From assembly GCF_001894745.1 (NCBI RefSeq), contig NZ_BBYF01000001.1, positions 760,208 to 824,207 of the forward strand: 64,000 nt of DNA. The letters run 5' to 3'. Below, one piece after another: positions 36,491 through 46,571 of the stretch (position 1 is its first letter; each line of letters begins with the position of its first letter). The notes under the pieces were generated by a model, which saw only the letters and a list, made by a program, of their open reading frames with translations, was not told the DNA's origin and did no database searches. A program made the position numbers and the translations under genes. The stretch is from Paenibacillus sp. NAIST15-1. GTDB lineage: Bacteria; Bacillota; Bacilli; Paenibacillales; Paenibacillaceae.

Positions 36491-36537
36491 TATTACAAAA
36501 AAATCACTTTAATTCATCACTTTATAAAACTACGAGT

Positions 36538-37416
36538 CTACACTCTTTCTATCATTATTTTATTGAATGATTCAACTTTGGTTATTGCATTAGAGAAAAG
36601 TAACTCTCTTTCTTTTCGTTTGTTTTGAGCTGAGTACTGTAAAGAATATTGATACTGAGGAACATCTTTATAAATATCAATAATTGCTTGATGATGGTCA
36701 TAAGTTGTTATCCAATGATATTCTCTTAACTCTATAATTGAGTTATATAAATCCACATGATCTTGATGCTCAAATGAATTTGTGTATAATTTATTTCCTT
36801 GCATATAATAAGGCGGATCAAAAAAAATAAACGTATTTTGAGGATCAAGATTTTTAATATTTTGATCAATTAATATATTTGCATCCTGATTGAATAACAT
36901 TATTTGATCTTTCTTCGAAACAATATTCTGAATTTTCTGTATTAAATTCGGCTTATTGTATCGACAATCAATTTTGTATTTCCCAACTTGACTTCTCCCG
37001 CCTATTACTCCCCCCGAAATAATACCACTTCTATTAGTCCGATTCAAAAAAAATGTTGAAAAACCGTTTTCTATAGAATAAGGATCATTTTTGTAAATTT
37101 CGTTTATCTTCTTTTGTTTGTTCCAACTTTCTATCGTAACATCCGTATTCTCTATTAATGATATAAATAACTCGTGATAATTTAAAATGGAGTACCAAAA
37201 AGCATGAATTGAAGGGTCAATATCGTTGATAATAATTTTATCTACAATTCCCTTTAATAATAATGATATAGAAATTCCAGCTCCACCGGAAAATGGTTCA
37301 ACATAAATTGTGTTATTTACATTGTTGATCAATAACAGATTAGTGACGAACTTTGATAATTGTGTCTTCCCCCCTGGGTATCTTAATGGTGTATCAGTTA
37401 CCGGCATATTGTTCAC
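36538..37416 (-). CDS. D12-class DNA adenine N6-methyltransferase (Dam-like)
   Basis: 292 residues. RYPGGKTQL (12-20), the AdoMet-binding YVEPFSGGAG (38-47) and catalytic DPPY at 200-203 (FIFFDPPYYMQG) are intact. Such enzymes methylate adenine in a short motif such as GATC; the site here is unknown. Start lies 23 bases inside the preceding ATPase gene, so the two are translated together. No cognate restriction enzyme other than that ATPase-TOPRIM protein is present. Cargo of the youngest transposon. Confidence 0.88.
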   Translation of the reverse strand: MNNMPVTDTPLRYPGGKTQLSKFVTNLLLINNVNNTIYVEPFSGGAGISISLLLKGIVDKIIINDIDPSIHAFWYSILNYHELFISLIENTDVTIESWNKQKKINEIYKNDPYSIENGFSTFFLNRTNRSGIISGGVIGGRSQVGKYKIDCRYNKPNLIQKIQNIVSKKDQIMLFNQDANILIDQNIKNLDPQNTFIFFDPPYYMQGNKLYTNSFEHQDHVDLYNSIIELREYHWITTYDHHQAIIDIYKDVPQYQYSLQYSAQNKRKERELLFSNAITKVESFNKIMIERV

Positions 37417-39190
37417 TTATAAACAAACTCTTTTTATTCTTCCATGCTGAAGAGGGGATATTATATGCTACATATGTTTTTCGAAAAACAGCATGCAAAT
37501 TATTATAAAAACCTTGAAGTTCATTTCTATTATCTTCATCTTGAACCCATTCGAGGAAAATCTTTTCAAAAATATTCTTGTGTCTACGATATAGCTTCTT
37601 GTTTTCTTGTCTTCTCATACCTTTGACAGAATCACCTCTCTCTTCCTTACTTGAAATGGTTTCTAACATAGTATCAATTTCATTATATATTTCTTTTGCA
37701 ACATCAATTGTAAACCCATCATCCTTTACATGCGCTCTCTCTACACTCCAAAATTTCTCGTGTTTCGGGTCATTAATTAGTTTGCATAAATATGAAAATA
37801 TAAGTTCTTCAGGATTCTTACCACCTGGCAAAATAACTATATTTTTACTCAAATCGTTTTGTGAATCTCCATCAAGAATACAGATAGCTTTCAGTACATT
37901 ATCAGTAAGAAGAGAATCATTAAAGATACTTTTAAGATTATCACACCCCATGTTACCTTCTATCAAATGGAAATAATCTCGTATTTTAGTGAACTCTCTA
38001 TCTAAATCTGAGTAACACATGAATAATATTTCAAGAAGATCTCTTGCTTCCTTATCTTCTGTAAAGATGGGAATTTTATTATTATCCATTTGTCCCTTTG
38101 TAATTTGTCTCAAATACATATTTATCGAAAACATATCTATATCATTAACAACGCTTACCTTATTTTGTTCATTTAATAAATAAATAACTTTTGCTTTTTG
38201 TTTTATTCCATAATCAATCAAAGTCAAGCTATGTGTTGTGAAAACTATCTGTATTCCGTAATCTGAGGAATACTTCTCCAATATTTTAAATAATTTTATT
38301 TGATAAGAAGGATGCAAGGTTGCATCAAGTTCATCAATTAAAAGTAAACTCTGAATTTCAGAGCTCTCATATATACTGTGTTTATGGAGTTCATCATAAT
38401 AATATTGCAGCGATACTAATGCAGTAATTATAATGTATAAATTATCTTCTCCTGCTGATATCGTATTAGAATCAATACCAGTAATACTAGTAGAGAATTC
38501 TGCACGTTTCTTAAGATCTCCAATATTATTATAAGATTGATGACTAACTTTTACACTTGTAAAATCCTCATACAAATCATTAATGGTTTGTATGTATTTA
38601 TCCGGCAATCTTTTATTTATTTCACTGATATAATTATTTTTTAATTCTCTTCTTAAAATTGATTTAACGCTTTTCAACGAAGCTTCATCTAACTTTTTAC
38701 TGAGTTTTTCAATAATAGAATCTAAGTTAAGCTCATGATATTCACCATAGGAAATTAATCGAGATAGCCCTAAATAAATTACAGGTAATACAGGTAATGA
38801 CTCCTTCTTATTTTTACCATAAGGGGGTTTAATAGCGTATCTTGAGTTTATAGATGAATTATGTTTTCTAAACTCTAATTTACTACCATTAAAATATTCA
38901 ACTTCTAGTATTGCTCCCTTTGTATTATTAGTCGGGTCATTATACTCTTTGTCTCCTCTACTTAACGATTCAATTTTGGGATTCATTTTGTTATTTATTT
39001 TGTTTATAACATCTATGCAATCTTTGAGATTATGTGATCCTTTTAATTCTTGATATGAATTTGATAACAAATACAATATTGAGCTTTTACAAGTGCCATT
39101 AGTGCCAGAAATAATGTTAATTTTCGGTGAAAGTTCAAATTCAACATCAATTAGTTTTCTGTAGCTTTTGACATATAAATTCTTACTCAT
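37394..39190 (-). CDS. OLD-like AAA/ABC-type ATPase with C-terminal TOPRIM-like domain
   Basis: 598 residues from the ATG after AGGAG. Walker A GTNGTCKSS (29-37), signature-like ISAGEDN (245-251), Walker B LLLIDELDATLHP (282-294) and switch His in FTTHS (317-321). A TOPRIM-like segment follows: FTEDKEA (Glu378) and LDGDSQND (Asp440, Asp442), then PGGKNPEELIF. Together this is the OLD/AriA-AriB-like architecture, usually a nuclease of antiphage systems. Overlaps the methyltransferase start. Nuclease activity is inferred. Confidence 0.8.
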   Translation of the reverse strand: MSKNLYVKSYRKLIDVEFELSPKINIISGTNGTCKSSILYLLSNSYQELKGSHNLKDCIDVINKINNKMNPKIESLSRGDKEYNDPTNNTKGAILEVEYFNGSKLEFRKHNSSINSRYAIKPPYGKNKKESLPVLPVIYLGLSRLISYGEYHELNLDSIIEKLSKKLDEASLKSVKSILRRELKNNYISEINKRLPDKYIQTINDLYEDFTSVKVSHQSYNNIGDLKKRAEFSTSITGIDSNTISAGEDNLYIIITALVSLQYYYDELHKHSIYESSEIQSLLLIDELDATLHPSYQIKLFKILEKYSSDYGIQIVFTTHSLTLIDYGIKQKAKVIYLLNEQNKVSVVNDIDMFSINMYLRQITKGQMDNNKIPIFTEDKEARDLLEILFMCYSDLDREFTKIRDYFHLIEGNMGCDNLKSIFNDSLLTDNVLKAICILDGDSQNDLSKNIVILPGGKNPEELIFSYLCKLINDPKHEKFWSVERAHVKDDGFTIDVAKEIYNEIDTMLETISSKEERGDSVKGMRRQENKKLYRRHKNIFEKIFLEWVQDEDNRNELQGFYNNLHAVFRKTYVAYNIPSSAWKNKKSLFISEQYAGN

Positions 39191-39376
39191 TCTCCTAGCT
39201 CCTTTATGATATTGCATTTCCTAAATTAGTTGCTATATTCGTAAATCATTTTCTAATCTCAAAATAACTTAATCGATATTTTTTCTCCCTAACCAATACA
39301 TCTAGTAGTTCTACCACTCTATATTACCACGATATCGATTATAAGATAGTCCAAATTCACTATATAGCTTCAAGTC

Positions 39377-40921
39377 TTATGTAATAAGCATGATATGCTT
39401 AATAATTGTGTTCGATCTATTCTCCGGTTTATTTAAACCGTGCTTTAGTTTGGATATTTGTATTCCCATATCTCGAATAGAATCCAAAGACTTAGACAAC
39501 CAACTTCCTTGATCATGAATGAGATTAGCTAATATCTTCTGAATTACACTTTTATATTCAGAAATGTTCTCAGAGTGAATGAACAAAGTTGATAAAGAAT
39601 ATAGTTCTCTTTCTATTTCCAACACATTTATAATCTTGCCATCCTGCAAAACAACTTCTGCCCATACATATCGCCTTCTAGTAACACCATCATTTAAATA
39701 TTTAAATTTTCTTTCACCTCCAGTATCGGGCAAGATATCTACATGTGCACGTATGGACTTAATATTTTGAGCTTTTTCTAACAATTGTAGGGTTTGTATG
39801 AACTCGTCTAATTCGCCTTGTACTTTTATCTCATGAAGCGGTTTGTGCTCTAGAGCACGCGCTATCTGATAACCACCAATATCTGCAGTAGAACGTTTAC
39901 CTTCATCGTCTAAGTAATACACTTTGGTATTCTCATCTTCAAATGAGCGTTGCTTATCGACATTTTTACGGATTCTCGTAATTTTAGGCTGTAAAGTGTA
40001 CTCATGACTTTGGCTCTCCATATCTACAATATCAAAATCACTTGTTGTCCCATCGAATTCTTCACTGAGTTCAACTTCCTCGTTTTCAGCATATTTACTT
40101 TTATTTTTCAGAATGTACTTTTTAGGCTCATTTGAACGTTGATGATTATTTAATTTCGGATGTGTGAATGTAATTTCCTTAAACGGCATTTGCTTATTCA
40201 TTACACCTAGTACGCGCAGAATGGTATATCCATAGGAGTTAGGCTTTACTAATGCTTTCACGGTTATAGATTGTTGAAATGCCCAGTCAAACATCAACTT
40301 ACCGTTGTTCATATAACAGTGCTTAATACTCTCGAACACTTGCATAATATCAGGATTCGAAACTAACCAAGCAAGATGTAGTAAAAATTCTGGTCGTGTG
40401 TATTTGAATTCATAGAGTGAAGTAAATTGGAAATGGATTTTCTGGTCTTCAACATTGTGATGAAAATATAGCGGAAAGGAATTTGGGTCAAAGGTCTGAT
40501 ACAACAAAAATCGATTAGGTGCCAAAATACTTCGGATTACCTCAATTAAAGGGAGTGTATACTTTTCCCCCTCACATGTAACGGTAAAAGATTGTGAAAC
40601 ATCTTCATCTCTAGCCCCTTGGATTCTCCATTCTTTCTCTGAATAACGCACCGATTGAGGGTTTATCGTAACTTCAATAATTTCGGAATCATCAGGTGAG
40701 AATGCCTTCATTAGATTTCCATCTTGATAATAATGCTGTATAGCTAATAAAGGAAGAGTTCCCCAGTCAACTTCTATACACTTGGTAACTCCGTTAGCTC
40801 TAAAGTATGCTCTTATCATCTGCTTGCCATTTCTCTGAATTGGAGAACGAATCCAAATTAATTGCGCCAATTCCCCTTTGAAGAAAGGCCAGTTACCTTG
40901 CTTAACTGTTCTATAGCTCAT
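39377..40921 (-). CDS. tnsE: Tn7-like transposition protein TnsE
   Basis: 514 residues. C-terminal half (YQIARALEHKPLHEIKVQGEL, RRRYVWAEVVLQDGKIINVL) matches the TnsE family; length is close to the 538 of Tn7 TnsE. TnsE directs insertion to conjugal plasmids and replicating DNA by contacting the sliding clamp. Overlaps the tnsD end by 11 bases. Last gene of the operon. Confidence 0.85.
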   Translation of the reverse strand: MSYRTVKQGNWPFFKGELAQLIWIRSPIQRNGKQMIRAYFRANGVTKCIEVDWGTLPLLAIQHYYQDGNLMKAFSPDDSEIIEVTINPQSVRYSEKEWRIQGARDEDVSQSFTVTCEGEKYTLPLIEVIRSILAPNRFLLYQTFDPNSFPLYFHHNVEDQKIHFQFTSLYEFKYTRPEFLLHLAWLVSNPDIMQVFESIKHCYMNNGKLMFDWAFQQSITVKALVKPNSYGYTILRVLGVMNKQMPFKEITFTHPKLNNHQRSNEPKKYILKNKSKYAENEEVELSEEFDGTTSDFDIVDMESQSHEYTLQPKITRIRKNVDKQRSFEDENTKVYYLDDEGKRSTADIGGYQIARALEHKPLHEIKVQGELDEFIQTLQLLEKAQNIKSIRAHVDILPDTGGERKFKYLNDGVTRRRYVWAEVVLQDGKIINVLEIERELYSLSTLFIHSENISEYKSVIQKILANLIHDQGSWLSKSLDSIRDMGIQISKLKHGLNKPENRSNTIIKHIMLIT

Positions 40922-42659
40922 CGGTGCACCATCCTTGTCTTATGTGTGTATATCTTTCAAGAAGTGGTTTTATTTGATGAAAATGATGGGTTTTTATGCC
41001 TCCAATTCTTTGAATTTTCCAAAGTAGAACCGGTTCCTGTTGAAGGATCATTTGATCAATAATCCTTTTACATCTTCTAATTTGAAACTGTTGAACACTT
41101 TCCGTAATTTCAGCGAGTAATTGTTTCGTCCGTGGCAGGTTATCTAATTTAAGGTTAAGCATTGTTGATTTACCGAGATTCCTTGCTAGAATGGATTTGG
41201 ATATTCGAATAGAATGGTGATGCTGAAGCAAATAGTTATACAACTCTGTTATCCTTTCAAAATACTCTTCATCCCGCAAATTCCAATTGACTCGATAAGT
41301 CTTTTGTGAGTTTATTCTATTCTTCTTATCAGATCCCGCCGGGCTGGATCGGTCTGGTTCTGTATTAATAATTTCTTTATCCTTGTTGAAAAATACTTTC
41401 TCTTGAGATACATATTTCAATACAGTTTTACTATCTACACCTAACGTTCGCGCAATTGCTCTAATACTCATGGTGGTCGCTCTTAACTGCTGCAACTTAT
41501 CCATCCATACTGATCCAAAATTTTTAACTCGTCCAATTCGATATCGATTTTGTTCGTTATGGTCAGGACCTTTGCGGGAATATACAAACCCACACGAACA
41601 TGAGAATGTACCGATGGGATCGCCCGTTTTGTAATCTCTTGAAATTTGAATCTGCGTTATGACGTTGTCACTATAATGAGCTGCTGCCTTATTTAAACAG
41701 GGCCAGGGTTCCTGACCAAATATACCCTCTAAACTTCTAATATTCAGTAAACCCTCTATATCCTGACTAAGAAAAGACAACATGAGTAAATGTCGTAAAG
41801 GATGGACATGACGCTCACCTTTTCTTGTAAGGACCCGAAGCCAATTGTATTCATAATCCATGTCAATTTCAGACTCAAGCTTCTTTAGCAATGTTAATGG
41901 CATCTTTGAAATAAACATATGATGTAACTTATTCTGTCTGATTGACATAGATGCTGTTACTAAATTTCGCTCCCTTAATAAAAGCAAAAATTTAGTACGT
42001 ATTTTATCCCGATCCAGCACATCAATTGGTACTTTCATTAGCTGGTCTGCCATTCGCGCAAGCTCAAGTTCGGCCTTAATATCAAGTTCAGAATTATCTG
42101 TTGGGCTATTGCTCAAATCCATTACAGTATGATTAAATCGAATGAGCGCAATTCGACTACCAATAGACCATGAAAGAGGGTACTTTCGTAACGCAAATGA
42201 ATGTTTAGCACAATAGGAAATTCCCTCAAGCTGATGTTGTCGATGGATATACGTTTCTCCATACACTGCAACGTCATCTTGCACACATGCTGGACAATAA
42301 AACAAACCTTCCTTTTTACAAATGCCGCCTGCAACAACTCCTAGCCTTGTATACAGTCCTTGACCTTGACCAGCAACATCACATACAATAAGCTGCTGCT
42401 TTTCTCTAGATAAAAAAGGTGCATAGTACGGGTATATTGTATGCTTCTGTAATATCTCTCCAATTGTATAACTATTTCCAATTCGATTTATAAATCCTTC
42501 TAAATGAGTGCTTATTCCGACACTCGGAATAACATTTCTTGATCCGAATACTTCCTCCAACGTATCTTTCAAATCTAGATTTCCAATATAGTAATGATAT
42601 CTAGCTACTGCTGAGTATAATAATTCATCGGGATAAGGATTGGTAAAGAAAGTAAGCAA
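40911..42659 (-). CDS. tnsD: Tn7-like target selector TnsD (TniQ family)
   Basis: 582 residues from a TTG preceded by AGGAG at the ideal 8-base spacing, giving the typical start MLTFFTNPYPDELLYS. An ATG 12 codons upstream (42695) has no RBS and lies in a hairpin loop. TniQ region with Cys/His zinc cluster (FYCPACVQDD ... HRQHQLEGISYCAKH) and a C-terminal helix-turn-helix (MSIRAIARTLGVDSKTVLKY). Binds the conserved 3' end of glmS and places the element 24 bases past it. Matches the insertion seen. Confidence 0.9.
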   Translation of the reverse strand: MLTFFTNPYPDELLYSAVARYHYYIGNLDLKDTLEEVFGSRNVIPSVGISTHLEGFINRIGNSYTIGEILQKHTIYPYYAPFLSREKQQLIVCDVAGQGQGLYTRLGVVAGGICKKEGLFYCPACVQDDVAVYGETYIHRQHQLEGISYCAKHSFALRKYPLSWSIGSRIALIRFNHTVMDLSNSPTDNSELDIKAELELARMADQLMKVPIDVLDRDKIRTKFLLLLRERNLVTASMSIRQNKLHHMFISKMPLTLLKKLESEIDMDYEYNWLRVLTRKGERHVHPLRHLLMLSFLSQDIEGLLNIRSLEGIFGQEPWPCLNKAAAHYSDNVITQIQISRDYKTGDPIGTFSCSCGFVYSRKGPDHNEQNRYRIGRVKNFGSVWMDKLQQLRATTMSIRAIARTLGVDSKTVLKYVSQEKVFFNKDKEIINTEPDRSSPAGSDKKNRINSQKTYRVNWNLRDEEYFERITELYNYLLQHHHSIRISKSILARNLGKSTMLNLKLDNLPRTKQLLAEITESVQQFQIRRCKRIIDQMILQQEPVLLWKIQRIGGIKTHHFHQIKPLLERYTHIRQGWCTDEL

Positions 42660-42669
42660 CCTGAACACT

Positions 42670-42714
42670 CCTAGCAACTTTAGATTTATTACCATTTTTT
42701 CTAAAGTTGCTAGG
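42670..42714 (-). promoter_or_regulatory. Perfect 15-bp hairpin at the tnsD ribosome binding site
   Basis: CCTAGCAACTTTAGA (42670-42684) pairs with TCTAAAGTTGCTAGG (42700-42714), loop of 15 bases. On the mRNA the second arm overlaps the AGGAG of tnsD, so folding could hide it. It lies between tnsC and tnsD and has no T tract, so it is not an ordinary terminator. Confidence 0.65.
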
Positions 42715-42733
42715 TTTTAATCGATCTTCAACA

Positions 42734-44425
42734 TCAACTTCCTACTTGATGAAAAAATTCAACTAATGGATCTTTTATATAATACTTTGCCTTAAGTACT
42801 TCATACGGGTGCTCCTTCTTTTTTAATGCCTGTTCATATATATTGAGTAAGGGGAGAAGAGGTACTTTCACTTTTACTTTGTGTTGCATTTCTTTACAAC
42901 ACTTTGATAGCTCTTCTAAGCATTCCATCTTAAGAAGATCGTAGTTCGTATCAATCGGGTTACGTTCAACTATTTTCTTAACAATGATTTGAATTTCACT
43001 TGACTTAAGCGATGAAAACAAGCCTGCTGCAGCTAACTCAACAGCAATACGTTCACTAATATCCTTCTGTTTATATTCAACAGTGTTAATTCTCTCTTTA
43101 AGGGCGTTTCTTACTTTTCCTTCATATTCAATTCCTTGTTTATGCTGGAGCATAAGATCATCCAAATTAACCATTATGTCTTCATATCGAATCATATCCC
43201 TAACGTTATTTGTACGAATTGCCTTGATCATCGGCTGAATAATTTTCATATCAACTTTCGCTGTAGTACGTATGTCCAACGGAGTGATCACTTCATTCGG
43301 ATTATTTTCGTCAAACAACACTCTTTCCTGAGTAAGAATGAACAAGTTAACAGCTATAGCGGTAATCCCTTGGCATTCGTAGTAAATTGTTTTCTTAATT
43401 TCATCTGTCAACTCCGTACGCGACTTCAAACATTGAAGCTCCCAAAGTGTCTCAATGAAAAACTCCCATTCTGCACTTTCTTCACTCATTCGATCCCAAA
43501 CAATAGACCCATCACTTCCTGCGCGACGAGCTTGTCTAAAATTCCCCTTAAATAATTGTTGCGCTTTAGAAGTACCTATTAGTACCGTTGGGATTCCGAC
43601 AGTATTAGACAGTGTAACAAAAAAGTTTAACATCTCTTCTTGATCATTCTTAGAATTCAATAAGTGCTGAATTTCATCAATAACAAGTACTCCAATGCCA
43701 TACAAACTCGCTAAAGACGTCATGTGCAATAGCATCGAGGATGTAACTCTCGTCAAATACCCAAACTTATCTAGATATCTAGTACCTAAGATACGATCAA
43801 TCTCTTCAAAAAAGCTTTTGCATAAAGTTGATAGGTTCCCATCATAAGGACAATCGATTTTCAGCCAAACAATCTGTGTTCGATTCAGAGGTATATCACG
43901 ATAAAATTCATGCTTTATAACCTGTGGGTACATCTGTAATAATCGTTCTATTGCCGTTGTTTTACCTATTCCAGATATTCCAATAATCGATAAACTATCT
44001 GCTGTTGAGCCTATGTAAGTTAATCGATCTTTCATATACAAATGTCCTTGATCTTTCTCATCACGCATCTCTGCAAGAACTCTTAATCGTTCGAGAAAAT
44101 TAATGTTTAAAGGATTTCTAGCCAAGTATCCTCTACGTATTAACGTAGACAATCTCCGTTCGACTAAAAAGTGAATAGGCAATGGCTGAATAAAACTCTT
44201 TACTCGCTTTAGTACATGATAGCGAAGGTTTTCTGGTGATGATCGATCAGAATCAGAAATAATCGGAGTATACATAAAGTGCTCTAACACATCATCTTCA
44301 CTAAATATAGGTGGCATTGCCTCGAGGAATGGATTATTTGCATAGTCCTCTAATTCTTGCTCCTTGTACACAGCACGTTCCGCTACAATTTGATAAAGAT
44401 AGTTATCGTTTTCCAAATTGTTCAT
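42734..44425 (-). CDS. tnsC: Tn7-like ATP-dependent regulator TnsC
   Basis: 563 residues, AAA+ ATPase. Walker A IGISGIGKTTAIERLL (about 148-163), Walker B GVLVIDEIQHLL (244-255), sensor NTVGIPTVLIGTSKAQ. TnsC couples target selectors TnsD/TnsE to the TnsAB transposase and gives target immunity. Starts 23 bases inside tnsB. Confidence 0.92.
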   Translation of the reverse strand: MNNLENDNYLYQIVAERAVYKEQELEDYANNPFLEAMPPIFSEDDVLEHFMYTPIISDSDRSSPENLRYHVLKRVKSFIQPLPIHFLVERRLSTLIRRGYLARNPLNINFLERLRVLAEMRDEKDQGHLYMKDRLTYIGSTADSLSIIGISGIGKTTAIERLLQMYPQVIKHEFYRDIPLNRTQIVWLKIDCPYDGNLSTLCKSFFEEIDRILGTRYLDKFGYLTRVTSSMLLHMTSLASLYGIGVLVIDEIQHLLNSKNDQEEMLNFFVTLSNTVGIPTVLIGTSKAQQLFKGNFRQARRAGSDGSIVWDRMSEESAEWEFFIETLWELQCLKSRTELTDEIKKTIYYECQGITAIAVNLFILTQERVLFDENNPNEVITPLDIRTTAKVDMKIIQPMIKAIRTNNVRDMIRYEDIMVNLDDLMLQHKQGIEYEGKVRNALKERINTVEYKQKDISERIAVELAAAGLFSSLKSSEIQIIVKKIVERNPIDTNYDLLKMECLEELSKCCKEMQHKVKVKVPLLPLLNIYEQALKKKEHPYEVLKAKYYIKDPLVEFFHQVGS

Positions 44426-46571
44426 CTCGCTTTTTCTTTAGTTTTTCCATTAAACGTGCATTATTAGAACGAGGTACCGATTGTTCGTCCGCTTGTACCC
44501 GTTTGCTTAATTTAATAACTTCAGCAGGCTTTTCCCTTATTGAATTTTTTGGTAGTAAATCAAACTTTTCACGGGATCTTTGAAGTTCCTTTTCGGCTTT
44601 ACGGTTAACTCTAATACCTTTTAGCTTAGAAGCCTTGCTCAATAATCCATTATCATCCTGCTTTTTTTCTGATTCTGCTTGTCTGATAATAGTGGAAATT
44701 GCAATGTCCGTATTAATTGTCACTTCACTCTGCTTCGCTTGATCTGCTAACTTTGCCTCCTGAAGCAACTCTCGATAGAACTCTACTTCTTCTAATGCAT
44801 CTCCTTTATACTCCTCATTTTTCGCCAGTAAATAGCACATATCATATGTTCGACCATTCTGATGAAGAATATATATTTGAGATACATCTCTAGGATCGTA
44901 AGCAATTTCTATACTTTTATTTTTTACTTTTAAGTACCACTGCTCCTGAATAGCCTTGTCAGAACTATAGGACAAACCTTTGAACTTAATGCCTGCTCGT
45001 GTAATACGAGCATTTCCCTTAGGCAGTAGATTAAGTCGATACACGTTTGGATCGGTAACTATTTGTAATCGGCCTTTTTTGTTTTCTTTTCCCCAGTTCC
45101 ATAAGTGAATAGGAGTTGCAGTCAATCCACTTGTAATCATCCCTTTTTCAAGTGGATATTTCTCAATGATAGTTTGATTATGCTCCAACACTATGTGAAT
45201 CACTATCTTAGTGAATTCCTTTAAATTAAGCGTAGCGTCTAAACGATAATCTCGATCGCCTCTTTGTCTAAACTCTTTCTGGATAGTCCCAGGAGAAGTT
45301 CGTTTAATTCTCCCATTCATTGTGCGAAAATGACGTTCAATGATTCCTTTAAGGTCACCTCGATAAGCAGAAGTATTTTCAATTTTAATTCTTAAATTAT
45401 TTATCAACCCTTCAACTGCGTAGCCCTCAAACTCACCTCGATCAGCTAGTATAATATCTGGCAAGTGTTTTGCTGGCCATTGTGTTTCGTTAATAGGAAT
45501 CTCATACTTTGAACAATACTCAACTTTATCTGTTATCATATTATCCAGGGCCATCATCGCTCCAACCCATGAAGGGCCCTCTAGTCCTACATAAATTCCT
45601 GTTACCATTCGTGAGTATACATCAATGACACCGTAAACCACTGGTCGACCAATGATTAATGAGCGATCAAACGAACTAACCAAATAGATATCAGCAATTG
45701 TCGCATCAACCTGATAACGAGCTCCAGGGCCATCAACTTCACTTAAGGAGTTACTCAGTAAAGGTCTTTTATTTGATTCAAAGTATTTTGTACTTTCTCG
45801 AAATAAAATATCTGCTTTATCGTCCTTATTTTTGTTATACCAATAATAAAACTGATGGTATGTAGGTATTCTTGTTCTATCCCATACCTTAAACTTTTTA
45901 ACACTATTCTCGTAATAAACATCAGAATAAAAATCTCTCAAAAGAAGGTCATAGGTGTCTGCTAATGATTGTTTTTCCTTTTGTCTGTAATATTTCTTTA
46001 TAACATGGAAAAACTGAAGTTTAACCTCTTCAGTAATATTGATACCTTGATTACCATCTTGAGATCCGTATTTCCTTGGCCTGCCAACTTTAACATCAGT
46101 CAGAACCCTTGTTTTTCCTTTACCGCCAGAGTAAATATAATCTGGTAACAAAGCATTTTTCACTAGACCTCTTTGCCAAAAACGTGTAAAGATACGCTTG
46201 ATCTTTAACTTATTTGTGTTATGTTGAGCAGCTAATTGTTCGATTATTGCTTCTCTTTTCTGCTTTGTTAACAACTCAGATCTATAAGTATTCCAGCCAT
46301 AACTAACAATATCCCATTCTGAATCACGCTTCTTAACGATAGTGAAGGATAAATTTCGGTCATCATAGTTCCTTGCATAAGGATCTGGAATAGGCAGCAA
46401 AGTTTCAGCCATAATTTCAATATCTAGAACAGATATCTCAACTTGTTTTGGCATAGAAGTATCACTGTCCAGATCTACAATATATGCATACGGCGAATTA
46501 AGCTCCACAACACGAAATCGATTATTTTTCTCAATATTTATGTACTGGTATACATGATTGAAATAAATCAC
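44403..46571 (-). CDS. tnsB: Tn7-like transposase TnsB (DDE/rve)
   Basis: 722 residues. N-terminal DNA-binding region, then the RNase-H-like core with Asp289 (YQVDATIADIYLV), Asp377 (DIILADRGEFEGY) and Glu412 (KGIIERHFRTMNG), the DDE triad. C-terminal Lys-rich part contacts TnsC. Cuts the 3' ends of the element. Overlaps tnsA by 4 bases (ATGA). Confidence 0.95.
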   Translation of the reverse strand: MIYFNHVYQYINIEKNNRFRVVELNSPYAYIVDLDSDTSMPKQVEISVLDIEIMAETLLPIPDPYARNYDDRNLSFTIVKKRDSEWDIVSYGWNTYRSELLTKQKREAIIEQLAAQHNTNKLKIKRIFTRFWQRGLVKNALLPDYIYSGGKGKTRVLTDVKVGRPRKYGSQDGNQGINITEEVKLQFFHVIKKYYRQKEKQSLADTYDLLLRDFYSDVYYENSVKKFKVWDRTRIPTYHQFYYWYNKNKDDKADILFRESTKYFESNKRPLLSNSLSEVDGPGARYQVDATIADIYLVSSFDRSLIIGRPVVYGVIDVYSRMVTGIYVGLEGPSWVGAMMALDNMITDKVEYCSKYEIPINETQWPAKHLPDIILADRGEFEGYAVEGLINNLRIKIENTSAYRGDLKGIIERHFRTMNGRIKRTSPGTIQKEFRQRGDRDYRLDATLNLKEFTKIVIHIVLEHNQTIIEKYPLEKGMITSGLTATPIHLWNWGKENKKGRLQIVTDPNVYRLNLLPKGNARITRAGIKFKGLSYSSDKAIQEQWYLKVKNKSIEIAYDPRDVSQIYILHQNGRTYDMCYLLAKNEEYKGDALEEVEFYRELLQEAKLADQAKQSEVTINTDIAISTIIRQAESEKKQDDNGLLSKASKLKGIRVNRKAEKELQRSREKFDLLPKNSIREKPAEVIKLSKRVQADEQSVPRSNNARLMEKLKKKRDEQFGKR

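Noticed and set aside
37394..39376. Retron around the OLD-like ATPase
   Set aside because: No reverse transcriptase gene and no msr/msd-like inverted repeats in the adjoining gap.
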